NCBI GenBank assembly: GCA_902560245.1
Contig: CACELK010000007.1
Location: forward strand, 1 to 64,000
Origin: an uncultured Pelagibacteraceae bacterium
GTDB lineage: Bacteria; Pseudomonadota; Alphaproteobacteria; Pelagibacterales; Pelagibacteraceae
DNA length: 64,000 nucleotides
Direction of reading: 5' to 3'
The position numbers and the translations under genes were made by a program. The notes beneath the pieces were generated by a model that was given only the letters and a program-made list of their open reading frames with translations, did not search any database and was not told the DNA's origin. The first letter of the stretch is position 1; each line of letters begins with the position of its first letter. This document shows, piece after piece, positions 8,663 through 16,710 of the stretch.

Positions 8663-10837
8663 ATGAAGGAAAAATATATTAAAATAATAAACCTTTCTGT
8701 CTCAGAAAAATTAGCAAATTTTATAAATAAGGAACTACTTCCTGGAACGAATGTTTCTCAAAAAAGATTTTGGAAAGGATTTGATGATTGCATCCATGAA
8801 CTAACGCCCAAAAATAGAAAACTGCTCCAAACGAGAGAAAGAATGCAAAAGGCGATAGATGCATTTCATATTGATAGAAAAGGTAAAAAATTAAATTACA
8901 AAAATTACTCAAAATTTTTAAGAAAAATTGGTTATTTAATAAACTCCGGACCTAATTTCAAAATTAAGACAAAAAATTTAGATAAAGAAATAACAAGTGT
9001 TTGTGGTCCACAGTTAGTTTGTCCAGTCTCAAATGCAAGATTTTTATTAAATGCAGCAAATGCAAGATGGGTCAGTTTATATGACAGTTTATATGGAACA
9101 GATGTAATCCCCGAAACTCATGGAGCAGTAAAAGGAAAAACATATAATCCAATAAGAGGTAAAAAAGTTATAGAGTATGCTAGAGATTTATTAGATCGCT
9201 TCATACCTTTAAAAAATAATTCTTGGAAAAAATTACAAACAATACCTCAAGTAAAAAATCATAAATTAAATTTAAAACTTAAAAATCCAAATCAATTCGT
9301 GGGATATAATAAAAAGTTAAATAAACTTACATCATTGCTTTTTATTAATAATAATCTTCATATAGACATTCTTTTTGATCAAGATGGTAAAATGGAAATA
9401 AATAACCCTGAGGGAAATCAAGATATAATAAAAATACATGATATTTTTATGGAGTCTGCAATTTCTACTATTTGTGATCACGAAGATAGTGTCGCTGCTG
9501 TAGATGCAGAAGATAAGGTGCTTGGTTATAAAAACTGGCTTGGATTAATGAAAGGAAACTTAAAAGCAGAGTTTTTAAAGGATAGAAAAAAAATTTTTAG
9601 AAAATTAAATCCTGATAGAAATTATATTTCAAATAAAGGAAAAAAAATTCAACTGCATGGTAGATCACTTTTGTTAAATAGAAATGTGGGGCATTTAATG
9701 ACTAATCCTGCAATACTTTTAAAAGATGGTTCTGAATGTCCTGAGGGAATGCTTGATGCTTTTATTACTTCTCTTGCTGCTCTTCATGACTTTAAAAAGA
9801 AAGGAAACTCTAAAAACAATTCTATTTATATTGTTAAGCCCAAAATGCATGGACCTGAAGAATGTTTATTTACTAACTTAATTTTTGAAAAAGTAGAAAA
9901 AATTTTAGGTTTAAAAAAGTATCAAATTCTCTGTGGGATAATGGATGAAGAAAGAAGAACTACAATTAATTTAAAAGAGTGCATCAGAGCTCTTAAAAAT
10001 AGAGTTTTTTTTATTAATACTGGTTTTTTGGATAGAACTGGTGATGAAATTCATACCTCAATGGAAGTCGGTCCTATGCTCAAAAAAGCAGACATGAAGT
10101 CTACAAAATGGATTAAAGCATATGAGAATAACAATGTAGATGTTGGATTGGAATGTGGTTTTTTAGGAAAGTGCCAAATTGGAAAAGGAATGTATCCAGC
10201 CCCAGACTTAATGTCTGATATGATGAAACAAAAAATTATTCACCCTTTATCTGGAGCAAATTGTGCTTGGGTTCCATCTCCAACTGCAGCAGCCCTACAT
10301 AGCCTTCATTACCATGAAGTGGATGTTTTTAAAAAACAAAAAGAGTTTTTAAAAAGAAAGAAAGCAAAAATCTCTGATCTTCTAACAATACCAATTGCTA
10401 GAAAACCAGATTGGACAATTGATGAGATTACAAAAGAGTTAAAAAATAATGCACAGGGAATTTTAGGATATGTAGTCAGGTGGATTGACCAGTCGGTAGG
10501 TTGCTCTAAAGTACCTGATATTAATGGAGTTGGTTTAATGGAAGATAGGGCTACTTGTAGAATAAGCAGCCAACATATTGCTAATTGGATACATCATGGA
10601 GTTTGCAGTAAAAAGCATGTTTTAGAAATAATGAAAAAAATGGCAAAAATCGTGGATAGTCAAAATCTTAAAGATCCAAGTATGAAAGGCCATTCAGCTT
10701 ATCAAACAATGGCAAATGACTTCGACAAATCAACTGCGTTTAAAGCCGCTTGTGAACTTGTATTCCATGGTAAAACACAGCCTTCTGGATATACAGAGCC
10801 AATATTGCACTTAAATAGACTTATTAAAAAAAATTAA
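8663..10837 (+). CDS. glcB: Malate synthase G
   Basis: Malate synthase G condenses glyoxylate with acetyl-CoA to malate in the glyoxylate bypass and glycolate use. The 724-residue length matches the G isoform. Family motifs visible are VCPVSNARFLLNAANARW, ICDHEDSVAAVDAEDK (with the catalytic-region DHEDS near 274), LHGRSLLLNRNVGHLM, a substrate-region MDEERRTT, the GFLDRTGDEIHTSM block and GANCAWVPSPTAAALHSLHYH near the end. It is a monocistronic plus-strand gene with its own promoter. In cultured SAR11 this gene is known to be under a glycine riboswitch, which is not seen here. Confidence 0.98.
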   Translation: MKEKYIKIINLSVSEKLANFINKELLPGTNVSQKRFWKGFDDCIHELTPKNRKLLQTRERMQKAIDAFHIDRKGKKLNYKNYSKFLRKIGYLINSGPNFKIKTKNLDKEITSVCGPQLVCPVSNARFLLNAANARWVSLYDSLYGTDVIPETHGAVKGKTYNPIRGKKVIEYARDLLDRFIPLKNNSWKKLQTIPQVKNHKLNLKLKNPNQFVGYNKKLNKLTSLLFINNNLHIDILFDQDGKMEINNPEGNQDIIKIHDIFMESAISTICDHEDSVAAVDAEDKVLGYKNWLGLMKGNLKAEFLKDRKKIFRKLNPDRNYISNKGKKIQLHGRSLLLNRNVGHLMTNPAILLKDGSECPEGMLDAFITSLAALHDFKKKGNSKNNSIYIVKPKMHGPEECLFTNLIFEKVEKILGLKKYQILCGIMDEERRTTINLKECIRALKNRVFFINTGFLDRTGDEIHTSMEVGPMLKKADMKSTKWIKAYENNNVDVGLECGFLGKCQIGKGMYPAPDLMSDMMKQKIIHPLSGANCAWVPSPTAAALHSLHYHEVDVFKKQKEFLKRKKAKISDLLTIPIARKPDWTIDEITKELKNNAQGILGYVVRWIDQSVGCSKVPDINGVGLMEDRATCRISSQHIANWIHHGVCSKKHVLEIMKKMAKIVDSQNLKDPSMKGHSAYQTMANDFDKSTAFKAACELVFHGKTQPSGYTEPILHLNRLIKKN

Positions 10838-11445
10838 TCAATATTATTTTCAGTTTTATTTCTATTTTTAAAAGCTGAAAATAAAGTTCCATCATCTAAA
10901 TTTTCAATCTCACCACCTACCGGTAAACCTTGGGCAAGCTTTGAAATTTTGACATCTACACCCTTTAAACTATCTATAATATAATAAGCTGTTGTCATCC
11001 CTTCTACAGTTGCGCTTGTTGCAATTATGATTTCTTCAATGTCGTCTCTCTTGGCCCTTTCAACTAAAGAGCTTATTAACAGGTCTTCTTTTCGTCTTCC
11101 AACTGAAGAAACTGTTCCTCCCAAAATATGGAAATAACCTTGATAAATATTTGAACTTTCTATAGACCATTGATCACCAATTGTTTCCACAACGCAAATT
11201 TTGTTGTACTTTTGAGTAATATTTTCACAATTATTACACCCTTTTAAATTAGATTTTAGAGCTCCACAGAATTGACACCTAGAAATATTTTTTAAAACTT
11301 GAGCAAGAATATTTGCAGTTGGTTTTAATATTTCTTCTTTATTGTTTATTAATTTTAAAACTATTCTTTTTGCAGATTTTGGTCCAAGTCCAGGTAACTT
11401 TGATATTAATTTAACTAATTCTTCTATCTCATTAATATCTTTCAT
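10834..11445 (-). CDS. recR: Recombination mediator RecR
   Basis: RecR works with RecF/RecO to load RecA at single-stranded gaps. The 203-residue protein has the helix-hairpin-helix LPGLGPKSAKRIV near residues 17-29 and a Cys4 zinc finger (CQFCGALKSNLKGCNNC, near 57-73). A Toprim domain follows, with ICVVETIGDQWSIE, HILGGTVSS and IIATSATVEGMTTAYYI, and the Walker-B-like LPVGGEIENLDDGTL near the end. It is the last gene of the conserved ffs-dnaX-ybaB-recR run and converges on glcB with a four-base overlap. Confidence 0.97.
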   Translation of the reverse strand: MKDINEIEELVKLISKLPGLGPKSAKRIVLKLINNKEEILKPTANILAQVLKNISRCQFCGALKSNLKGCNNCENITQKYNKICVVETIGDQWSIESSNIYQGYFHILGGTVSSVGRRKEDLLISSLVERAKRDDIEEIIIATSATVEGMTTAYYIIDSLKGVDVKISKLAQGLPVGGEIENLDDGTLFSAFKNRNKTENNID

Positions 11446-11447
11446 TT

Positions 11448-11765
11448 TTATAAGGGAAACTTTAATCCAGGAATACCTAGTCCTCCTGTTGCTTTTGATA
11501 TCTCTTCAGAAGTTTTAGTTTGCAATTTATTTTTAGCATTATTGTGTGCAGCCATTATTAAATCTTCAATTATGGTCTTATCTTCCTTTAAAGTCTCTGG
11601 AGAAATATTAATTTTAATAATTTCACCATTGCCATTTAAAACAACATTTACAGAGTTTGATCCAGAAGAACCATCGACAGTAATATTTTTAATTTTTTCT
11701 TGGCTTTCTTTCATTTTGGCTTCTAATTCTTTTGCTTGAGCTAAAATTTTTGAAAAATCATTCAT
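11448..11765 (-). CDS. YbaB/EbfC family nucleoid-associated protein
   Basis: This small protein (105 residues from ATG 11765) belongs to the YbaB/EbfC family of dimeric DNA-binding proteins found between dnaX and recR in most bacteria. An N-terminal helix (KILAQAKELEAKMKESQEKI) is followed by the beta-rich core (VNVVLNGNGEIIKINISPE) and ends with the typical glycine-rich tail TGGLGIPGLKFPL. A GTG three codons upstream is the alternative start. The start lies inside the end of dnaX (eight-base overlap), which implies translational coupling. Confidence 0.93.
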   Translation of the reverse strand: MNDFSKILAQAKELEAKMKESQEKIKNITVDGSSGSNSVNVVLNGNGEIIKINISPETLKEDKTIIEDLIMAAHNNAKNKLQTKTSEEISKATGGLGIPGLKFPL

Positions 11766-13425
11766 TTTTTTCACTTTCTATTTTTAAATTAACATCAATT
11801 ATTTCTGCATCTGGAAATGTTTCTATTACATTTTTATAAACATTGCTTTTTTTGGTTTTTTCTAACAGTTCTTTTTTAAAGTTAAGCTTAGTTTGACTCA
11901 CAGTTAAATCACCTTTTTTCTTCGTAAGAGAAATTATCCATCTTTTATTAGTCCATTCATAAAGTTTTGAAGATAATATTTTTACAAATTCCTTGTCTAA
12001 ATCTTGGTTAAATGAAATTTCAATTCTTTGTTCGTCGAAACTAACCAAATTAACATTTTTTTCTAATTCATATTTTAATTTAACTTCTTTTTTAATTGTA
12101 CATAAATCTAAAAGATCATTAAATGAGTTGATTTTTATTTCTTTTTTTTTTTCTTGATTTTGTGTTTCCTCGTCCAATTTTTTTTCTTGTACCATATTCT
12201 TAATTTGACCTATCGCTTTATTTTTTTTATCAAATAGATCATCCTGTTTTTTTTTATTTTCAATATTATCATTTTGAAATATTGCATTTTCATTTTTTGA
12301 TTTTTCATCAAAATTTATTATCTCTTTTAAATGGATCAATCTAATTAAAAACATTTCAATAGATAAATTTTGATTTAAAACAATTTCTATTTCCTCCAAT
12401 GTCTTTATTGTAAATTGCCAAAAAAGTAGGAGTGCTTTTTGGTCAATTTTGTTTGATAAAGTTTTTATTTGATCGTACTCCTCATCATTCAATGAGAACT
12501 GATTTCCGTCAAATGTTAAACAATTTATATTCTTAAAAAAATACAGTAATTCTAAGAAATCATTTAAAAAAACTTTAGGCTCGACGCCTTGATCAAAAAC
12601 AGATCGATAAAGGTCTAATACTTCTTTTTCTTTTCCTTCAAATATTAATTTGAACAAATTTATTAATTGAGATTTATCAAATAAACCAAAAATTTTCTGA
12701 GCTTTTTTAAAACTTAGCTCTTCGCCATCTTCTAAACTTATCAGAGCTCTATCTAATAAAGACAATGCATCTCTTACAGATCCTTCTGAAATTTTAACGA
12801 TAAGTTTTAAAGCATCATCAGATACTGCTCCTTTTTCTATATCTTTAATTTTTTTTATATATTTAAATAATTCATCAGAGTTAATTCTACTCAAGTCAAA
12901 TCTTTGACATCTTGAAATTACAGTAACTGGTATTTTTTTTATTTCAGTGGTTGCAAAAATAAACTTTAGATACTCTGGTGGTTCCTCTAAGGTTTTAAGT
13001 AAAGCATTGAATGCCTGCTTACTAAGCATATGGACTTCATCAATTATAAATATTTTATACTTTGCTATGGAAGGTCCATATCTTGAAAATTCAATCAAAT
13101 CCCTCACATCATCGACACCAGTTTTGCTTGCAGCATCCATCTCTAAGACATCTATATGATTTGACTCTGATATAGATTTACAATTATCACATAAATTATT
13201 ATTACAAATTTTATCAAAACCTTTTATGCAATTAAGTGATTTGGCAACTATCCTTGCTATCGTTGTTTTTCCTACCCCCCTTATTCCTGTAAACAAATAT
13301 GCATTTGGAACCTTGTCATATTTAATAGAATTACTTATAGTATCAGAAATTATTTCTTGACCAATTAAATCTCCAAAAACCTGAGGTCTATATTTTAGTG
13401 ATAAAACTTTTAAATTTTTATTCAT
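11758..13425 (-). CDS. dnaX: DNA polymerase III subunit gamma/tau
   Basis: DnaX is the clamp-loader ATPase of the replicative polymerase. The 555-residue protein starts with the family N-terminus LSLKYRPQVFGDLIGQE. Next come Walker A GIRGVGKTTIAR (near 47), a four-cysteine zinc module (CIKGFDKICNNNLCDNC, near 67-83), Walker B FIIDEVHML (near 127), sensor 1 FATTEIKKIPVTVISRCQRF, and SRC and sensor 2 SEGSVRDALSLLDRA. A lysine-rich low-complexity linker near 375-425 precedes a tau-like C-terminal domain. Its ATG lies nine bases after the 3' end of the SRP RNA, with no purine-rich ribosome-binding site between them. Confidence 0.97.
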   Translation of the reverse strand: MNKNLKVLSLKYRPQVFGDLIGQEIISDTISNSIKYDKVPNAYLFTGIRGVGKTTIARIVAKSLNCIKGFDKICNNNLCDNCKSISESNHIDVLEMDAASKTGVDDVRDLIEFSRYGPSIAKYKIFIIDEVHMLSKQAFNALLKTLEEPPEYLKFIFATTEIKKIPVTVISRCQRFDLSRINSDELFKYIKKIKDIEKGAVSDDALKLIVKISEGSVRDALSLLDRALISLEDGEELSFKKAQKIFGLFDKSQLINLFKLIFEGKEKEVLDLYRSVFDQGVEPKVFLNDFLELLYFFKNINCLTFDGNQFSLNDEEYDQIKTLSNKIDQKALLLFWQFTIKTLEEIEIVLNQNLSIEMFLIRLIHLKEIINFDEKSKNENAIFQNDNIENKKKQDDLFDKKNKAIGQIKNMVQEKKLDEETQNQEKKKEIKINSFNDLLDLCTIKKEVKLKYELEKNVNLVSFDEQRIEISFNQDLDKEFVKILSSKLYEWTNKRWIISLTKKKGDLTVSQTKLNFKKELLEKTKKSNVYKNVIETFPDAEIIDVNLKIESEKNE

Positions 13426-13434
13426 TTTAATAAA

Positions 13435-13518
13435 GGAGACTAGAACCTGAATAACTGTCTCTACGATTGCTTCTGTTAAGATCTAGTCGGGTTCAAGCAG
13501 CATTCACCTCTAGCCTCC
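13435..13518 (-). ncRNA. ffs: Signal recognition particle RNA (small bacterial type, 4.5S-like)
   Basis: On the minus strand an 84-base RNA begins GGAGGCUAGA and ends UCUAGUCUCC, which pair as a ten-base terminal helix. The inner part reads GACUAGAUCU-UAAC-AGAAGCAAUC. This aligns base for base with the SRP domain-IV hairpin GGUCAGGUCC-GGAA-GGAAGCAGCC, keeping the AGAAGCA side of the symmetric internal loop. The apical tetraloop is UAAC (UMAC class, which folds like GNRA) instead of GGAA, with U-A closing it. Location just upstream of dnaX is conserved in alphaproteobacteria. Exact ends are inferred from the helix. Confidence 0.9.
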
Positions 13519-13524
13519 AAATGT

Positions 13525-13554
13525 ATTATAACAGCAATAAATTCTATACTACAA
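13525..13554 (-). promoter_or_regulatory. Promoter of the SRP RNA gene
   Basis: The minus strand has a perfect TATAAT (13525-13530) exactly six bases before the first G of the SRP RNA, and a TTGTAG -35 (13549-13554) 18 bases further up. Because dnaX begins nine bases after the RNA, this promoter may also drive dnaX-ybaB-recR. Confidence 0.7.
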
Positions 13555-13574
13555 TATTAAAGTATTTTAAAAAT

Positions 13575-14402
13575 TTAACGATCTCTAAATTTATCTGCTG
13601 GAAAAACACCTAGAACGTGAAAATCCTGACAATGAAGACCTAGTTCCTCAAGAGATTTTTGTACTTTTGGATCATCAATATGACCGTCCAAATCGCATAA
13701 AAAGAAATATGACGAGAATGAATTTTTTTCTGGATAACTTTGTAATTTTGTTAAATTAACACCGTTTATCGCGAAACCTCCTAAAGATTGATATAATGCA
13801 GCAGGTTTACTTTTTAGTTTAAACAGAAATGAAGTTATATATTTTCCATTTCCCAATTCTGGTTGTAAAATATTTTTTCCCATTATTAAAAAACGAGTAA
13901 CATTTCCTTTTTCATTTTCTATATTTGAGGCAATAATGTCTAATTTATAAATTTCTGCACTCAATTTTGAAGCAATAGCAGCATCACTTTTGTTTTTAGT
14001 CTCAGAAATCAAAGCAGCTGATCCAGCAGTATCAGCTCTTACATTCTCATTAATATTATTTTTTTTTATAAACTCTGAACATTGAGACAAAGCTTGGGCA
14101 TGAGAATAAACATTCTTAATATTTTCTAATTTTGCACCTGGTAATCCTAATAAATTGTGTTCGATTATGTGAAAATGTTCATTATAAATGTTTAATCTAT
14201 GTTTAAAAATTAAATATTCTATACCTATGTTTCCTGTGATCCTATTTGACTCTGGAATAATTATTCTAATCTCGCTATCTTCATCTGCTCTTCTAAAACA
14301 TTCGTCAAAAGTTTTACATGCTGAAATTTGAGAATTAGGGTATAGCTCCTTTGCTGCTAAATGTGAGTAAGCACCAGGAGAGCCCTGATAAAGTATTTTC
14401 AT
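13575..14402 (-). CDS. pheA: Prephenate dehydratase
   Basis: PheA decarboxylates and dehydrates prephenate to phenylpyruvate in phenylalanine synthesis. The 275-residue protein is the monofunctional alphaproteobacterial form without a chorismate mutase domain. It starts ILYQGSPGAYSHLAA, has the nucleotide-like region VIPESNRITGNIG, the catalytic-region ADTAGSAALIS (Thr-containing TAGSA replaces the common DTAGSA form only slightly) and NVTRFLIMG. The C-terminal ACT domain has LYQSLGGFAINGVNLTKLQSYP, the ESRP-like position reading QSYP. It overlaps kdsB by four bases. Confidence 0.95.
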   Translation of the reverse strand: MKILYQGSPGAYSHLAAKELYPNSQISACKTFDECFRRADEDSEIRIIIPESNRITGNIGIEYLIFKHRLNIYNEHFHIIEHNLLGLPGAKLENIKNVYSHAQALSQCSEFIKKNNINENVRADTAGSAALISETKNKSDAAIASKLSAEIYKLDIIASNIENEKGNVTRFLIMGKNILQPELGNGKYITSFLFKLKSKPAALYQSLGGFAINGVNLTKLQSYPEKNSFSSYFFLCDLDGHIDDPKVQKSLEELGLHCQDFHVLGVFPADKFRDR

Positions 14403-15145
14403 TTCTTAAGCTTATACTCCATATTTTTTTTTAATGCCAGATAATCCTCCATAGTATCGACTCCAATAGGTGAAAATTTTGCTAAACCCACATTTATTTT
14501 AATATTATTTTCAAGTGCCCTTAATTGTTCTAAACGGCTTACTATTTCATTCTTAGTTTGTTTTAAATTTACAAATTTTTGTAATACTTTTATTTTAAAA
14601 ATATAAATTCCTACATGATGATAAATATTTTTATATTTATGTGACAAGTCATCTCGACTAAAATCTAAAGCAAATGGAAAGTTATTTTTATTAAGTTTTT
14701 CTCTTAAAAAAACCTTAACAATATTTTTATTTGACAGCATAGATTTATCATTAATTATTGTTGCCATAGTTCCAATGTCTGAGTTATGATTTATCATAAG
14801 CTTATTTAAATTTACTATATCATTTGATTCAATGTTTGGCTCATCGCCTTGTAAATTTAAAATATAGTCAGTATCTTTTACATTTAAGTTGTTAAAACCC
14901 TCTAGGATACGATCACTCCCAGATTTATGGTTTTTACTTGTTAAAATTGCCTCTCCACCATTTTTTTTAACTTCATTTAAAATTTCTTCATCCTCAGTGC
15001 AAACTACAACTCTGCCTATGTTGGTTTTTTTTGCTTTATTGAAAACATGTGAAATTATTGGCAGGTTATTTATTTTTAATAATGGTTTACCTGGCAATCT
15101 TGAAGCTGCCATTCTTGAGGGAATTAAAATTATTGTATTTGGCAT
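14399..15145 (-). CDS. kdsB: 3-deoxy-manno-octulosonate cytidylyltransferase
   Basis: KdsB activates Kdo with CTP to CMP-Kdo for lipid A/core assembly. The 248-residue protein has the N-terminal nucleotide-binding motif IPSRMAASRLPGKPL, VCTEDEEI, TSKNHKSGSDRILE and LQGDEPNIE, then HHVGIYIF and a C-terminal LEQLRALEN. All are standard for the family. With kdsD, lptC and lptB elsewhere in the window it shows that this cell makes an outer-membrane lipopolysaccharide. The gene heads a two-gene unit with pheA, whose start overlaps the kdsB stop. Confidence 0.96.
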   Translation of the reverse strand: MPNTIILIPSRMAASRLPGKPLLKINNLPIISHVFNKAKKTNIGRVVVCTEDEEILNEVKKNGGEAILTSKNHKSGSDRILEGFNNLNVKDTDYILNLQGDEPNIESNDIVNLNKLMINHNSDIGTMATIINDKSMLSNKNIVKVFLREKLNKNNFPFALDFSRDDLSHKYKNIYHHVGIYIFKIKVLQKFVNLKQTKNEIVSRLEQLRALENNIKINVGLAKFSPIGVDTMEDYLALKKNMEYKLKK

Positions 15146-15169
15146 TTTTAAACAGATTATTAATTTTTA

Positions 15170-15186
15170 TGCGTCTAACAGACGCA
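15170..15186. repeat. GC-containing inverted repeat in the kdsB/cytochrome c divergent gap
   Basis: TGCGTCT-AAC-AGACGCA forms a perfect seven-base inverted repeat between two divergently transcribed genes. Neither gene ends here, so it is not a normal terminator. It stands out from the nearly pure A/T gap and could be an operator for either gene. No regulator is assigned. Confidence 0.5.
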
Positions 15187-15255
15187 AAATATTATTTTTA
15201 AAAACTAAGTAATTTTTAAAATATTATGTTATACGTCCAAATAATTATAAATAAA

Positions 15256-15789
15256 ATGGATTCGTTCGAAATAAATAAAATAATAACGGCAATTTTCTTG
15301 GTTGTTTTGCTTGTTTTTGGAGTAAATAAAATATCAGACGTAATTTTCAAAGTTAAAAAGCCAGATGTTGAAGGATATAAGGTTGAAGTAAAAGTTGGAA
15401 GCTCAACTGCAACACAGGCAAGCTCAGATAGCGAAGTTGATATTGCTTCTTTGTTGGCTTTAGGAGACATTGAACATGGCAAAAAAGTTTTTAAGAAGTG
15501 TGCCGCTTGTCACAGCATTCAACAAAGTGGAGGTAACAAAATTGGACCAAAGCTCTGGAATGTTATGTTTAGACCAGTTGGAGCAATTTCAGATTATAAA
15601 TATTCAAAATCTCTAATTAGTTATAAAAAAGAATGGTCGTGGGAAGAAATGAATGGATTTTTGCTTAAACCATCAACCTGGATTAAAGGAAACAAAATGG
15701 GGTTCGCTGGACTTAAAAAAGATAAAGATAGAGCTTCAGTAATTTTATATTTAAACCAAAACAGTGATAGCCCGAAATCAATTCCTTAA
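15256..15789 (+). CDS. cycM: Membrane-anchored c-type cytochrome (CycM-like)
   Basis: From ATG 15256 the protein is 177 residues. An uncleaved N-terminal membrane helix (near residues 10-27, IITAIFLVVLLVFGV) is followed by a linker and a class I cytochrome c domain. The haem-binding motif is CAACH and the region IGPKLWNV is the typical loop. The distal methionine probably lies in GNKMGFAGL. This layout matches the CycM/cytochrome c-552 group that carries electrons from the bc1 complex to terminal oxidase. A frame extension ten codons upstream exists, but the MDSFEINK start places the anchor at the N-terminus. It converges with argF, overlapping by 12 bases. Confidence 0.88.
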   Translation: MDSFEINKIITAIFLVVLLVFGVNKISDVIFKVKKPDVEGYKVEVKVGSSTATQASSDSEVDIASLLALGDIEHGKKVFKKCAACHSIQQSGGNKIGPKLWNVMFRPVGAISDYKYSKSLISYKKEWSWEEMNGFLLKPSTWIKGNKMGFAGLKKDKDRASVILYLNQNSDSPKSIP

Positions 15790-16710
15790 TTTACCAAAGC
15801 AATATAATAAAATACTTTTTTGTACATAAATTCTGTTTTGCGCCTGTTGAAAAACTTTACTTTGTCTACCTAAAAAAACATCATTTGTCACTTCAGTCCC
15901 TCTTGGTAAACAATGAAGAAAAATTGCATCTTTTTTTGCAAATTTCATAATATATGATGTTATTTTAAAATTCTTAAAATCTTTTATTTTTTTAGCTTTA
16001 TTGACCTTATCATTCATAGATATGACTTTATCAGTAAATATAACATCACTATTTTTTGCTGCTAATTTAGAATTGGAAAATATTTTAATTTTTCCTTTAT
16101 TTTTATTTGCCCATTTTAATAAGCTTTTGTTTGGTTGATATTTTTTTGGACAACCAATATTTAACTTAAATGAAAATTTTACAGACGCTTCAATTAAGCT
16201 ATTTAGAACATTATTTGAATCACCTATCCAACAAATCTGTAATTTTGAAATTGGTTTTTTTTTTATTTCTTCAATAGTAAAAACATCCGATAAAACTTGT
16301 GTTGGGTGTGAATTTGGAGATAATCCATTAATTAGTGGAATGGTCATATTTTTTTTCAAAGTACTTAATTTTTCTTCACTATCAGTTCTAAGCATAAAAG
16401 CATTTCCAAAAGTAGAAATTATTTTTGCTGTATCTGTTAAGCTTTCACCTCCTTTACTTAGATGAAGTTCGTCAGTTCTTAAAGTTAAAGCTCCCCCGCT
16501 AAGCTGTTTGATAGCGATATAAAAACTTAGTCTTGTTCTTAAACTAGATTTTTCAAACATCTGAATTAATAACTTCCCCTTTAAAGGCTGATCTGGATCT
16601 GAATCAAGTGTATTAAGATTTCTTCTAAGCTTCTTTCTTTTTTTTGCGTCATTTATTATTTTTTTTAATTCCCTAATGGGAATATCGCGCAAATTAATAA
16701 AATGTTTCAT
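15778..16710 (-). CDS. argF: Ornithine carbamoyltransferase
   Basis: ArgF joins carbamoyl phosphate to ornithine to form citrulline. The 310-residue protein has the carbamoyl-phosphate motif FEKSSLRTRLSF near residue 55, then NGLSPNSHPTQVLSD (the HPTQ signature), WIGDSNNVLNSL and the ornithine-site HCLPRGTEVT near the C-terminus (the usual form is HCLPR). The start codon abuts the stop of argD (one-base overlap), so argD-argF is one unit. Confidence 0.96.
   Translation of the reverse strand: MKHFINLRDIPIRELKKIINDAKKRKKLRRNLNTLDSDPDQPLKGKLLIQMFEKSSLRTRLSFYIAIKQLSGGALTLRTDELHLSKGGESLTDTAKIISTFGNAFMLRTDSEEKLSTLKKNMTIPLINGLSPNSHPTQVLSDVFTIEEIKKKPISKLQICWIGDSNNVLNSLIEASVKFSFKLNIGCPKKYQPNKSLLKWANKNKGKIKIFSNSKLAAKNSDVIFTDKVISMNDKVNKAKKIKDFKNFKITSYIMKFAKKDAIFLHCLPRGTEVTNDVFLGRQSKVFQQAQNRIYVQKSILLYCFGKLRN

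Noticed and set aside
13435-13518. SRP RNA on the plus strand
   Set aside because: The plus strand has a weak GGGTTCAAGCAGC resemblance, but the minus strand aligns across the whole domain-IV hairpin, has the promoter at the right distance and is co-oriented with dnaX.
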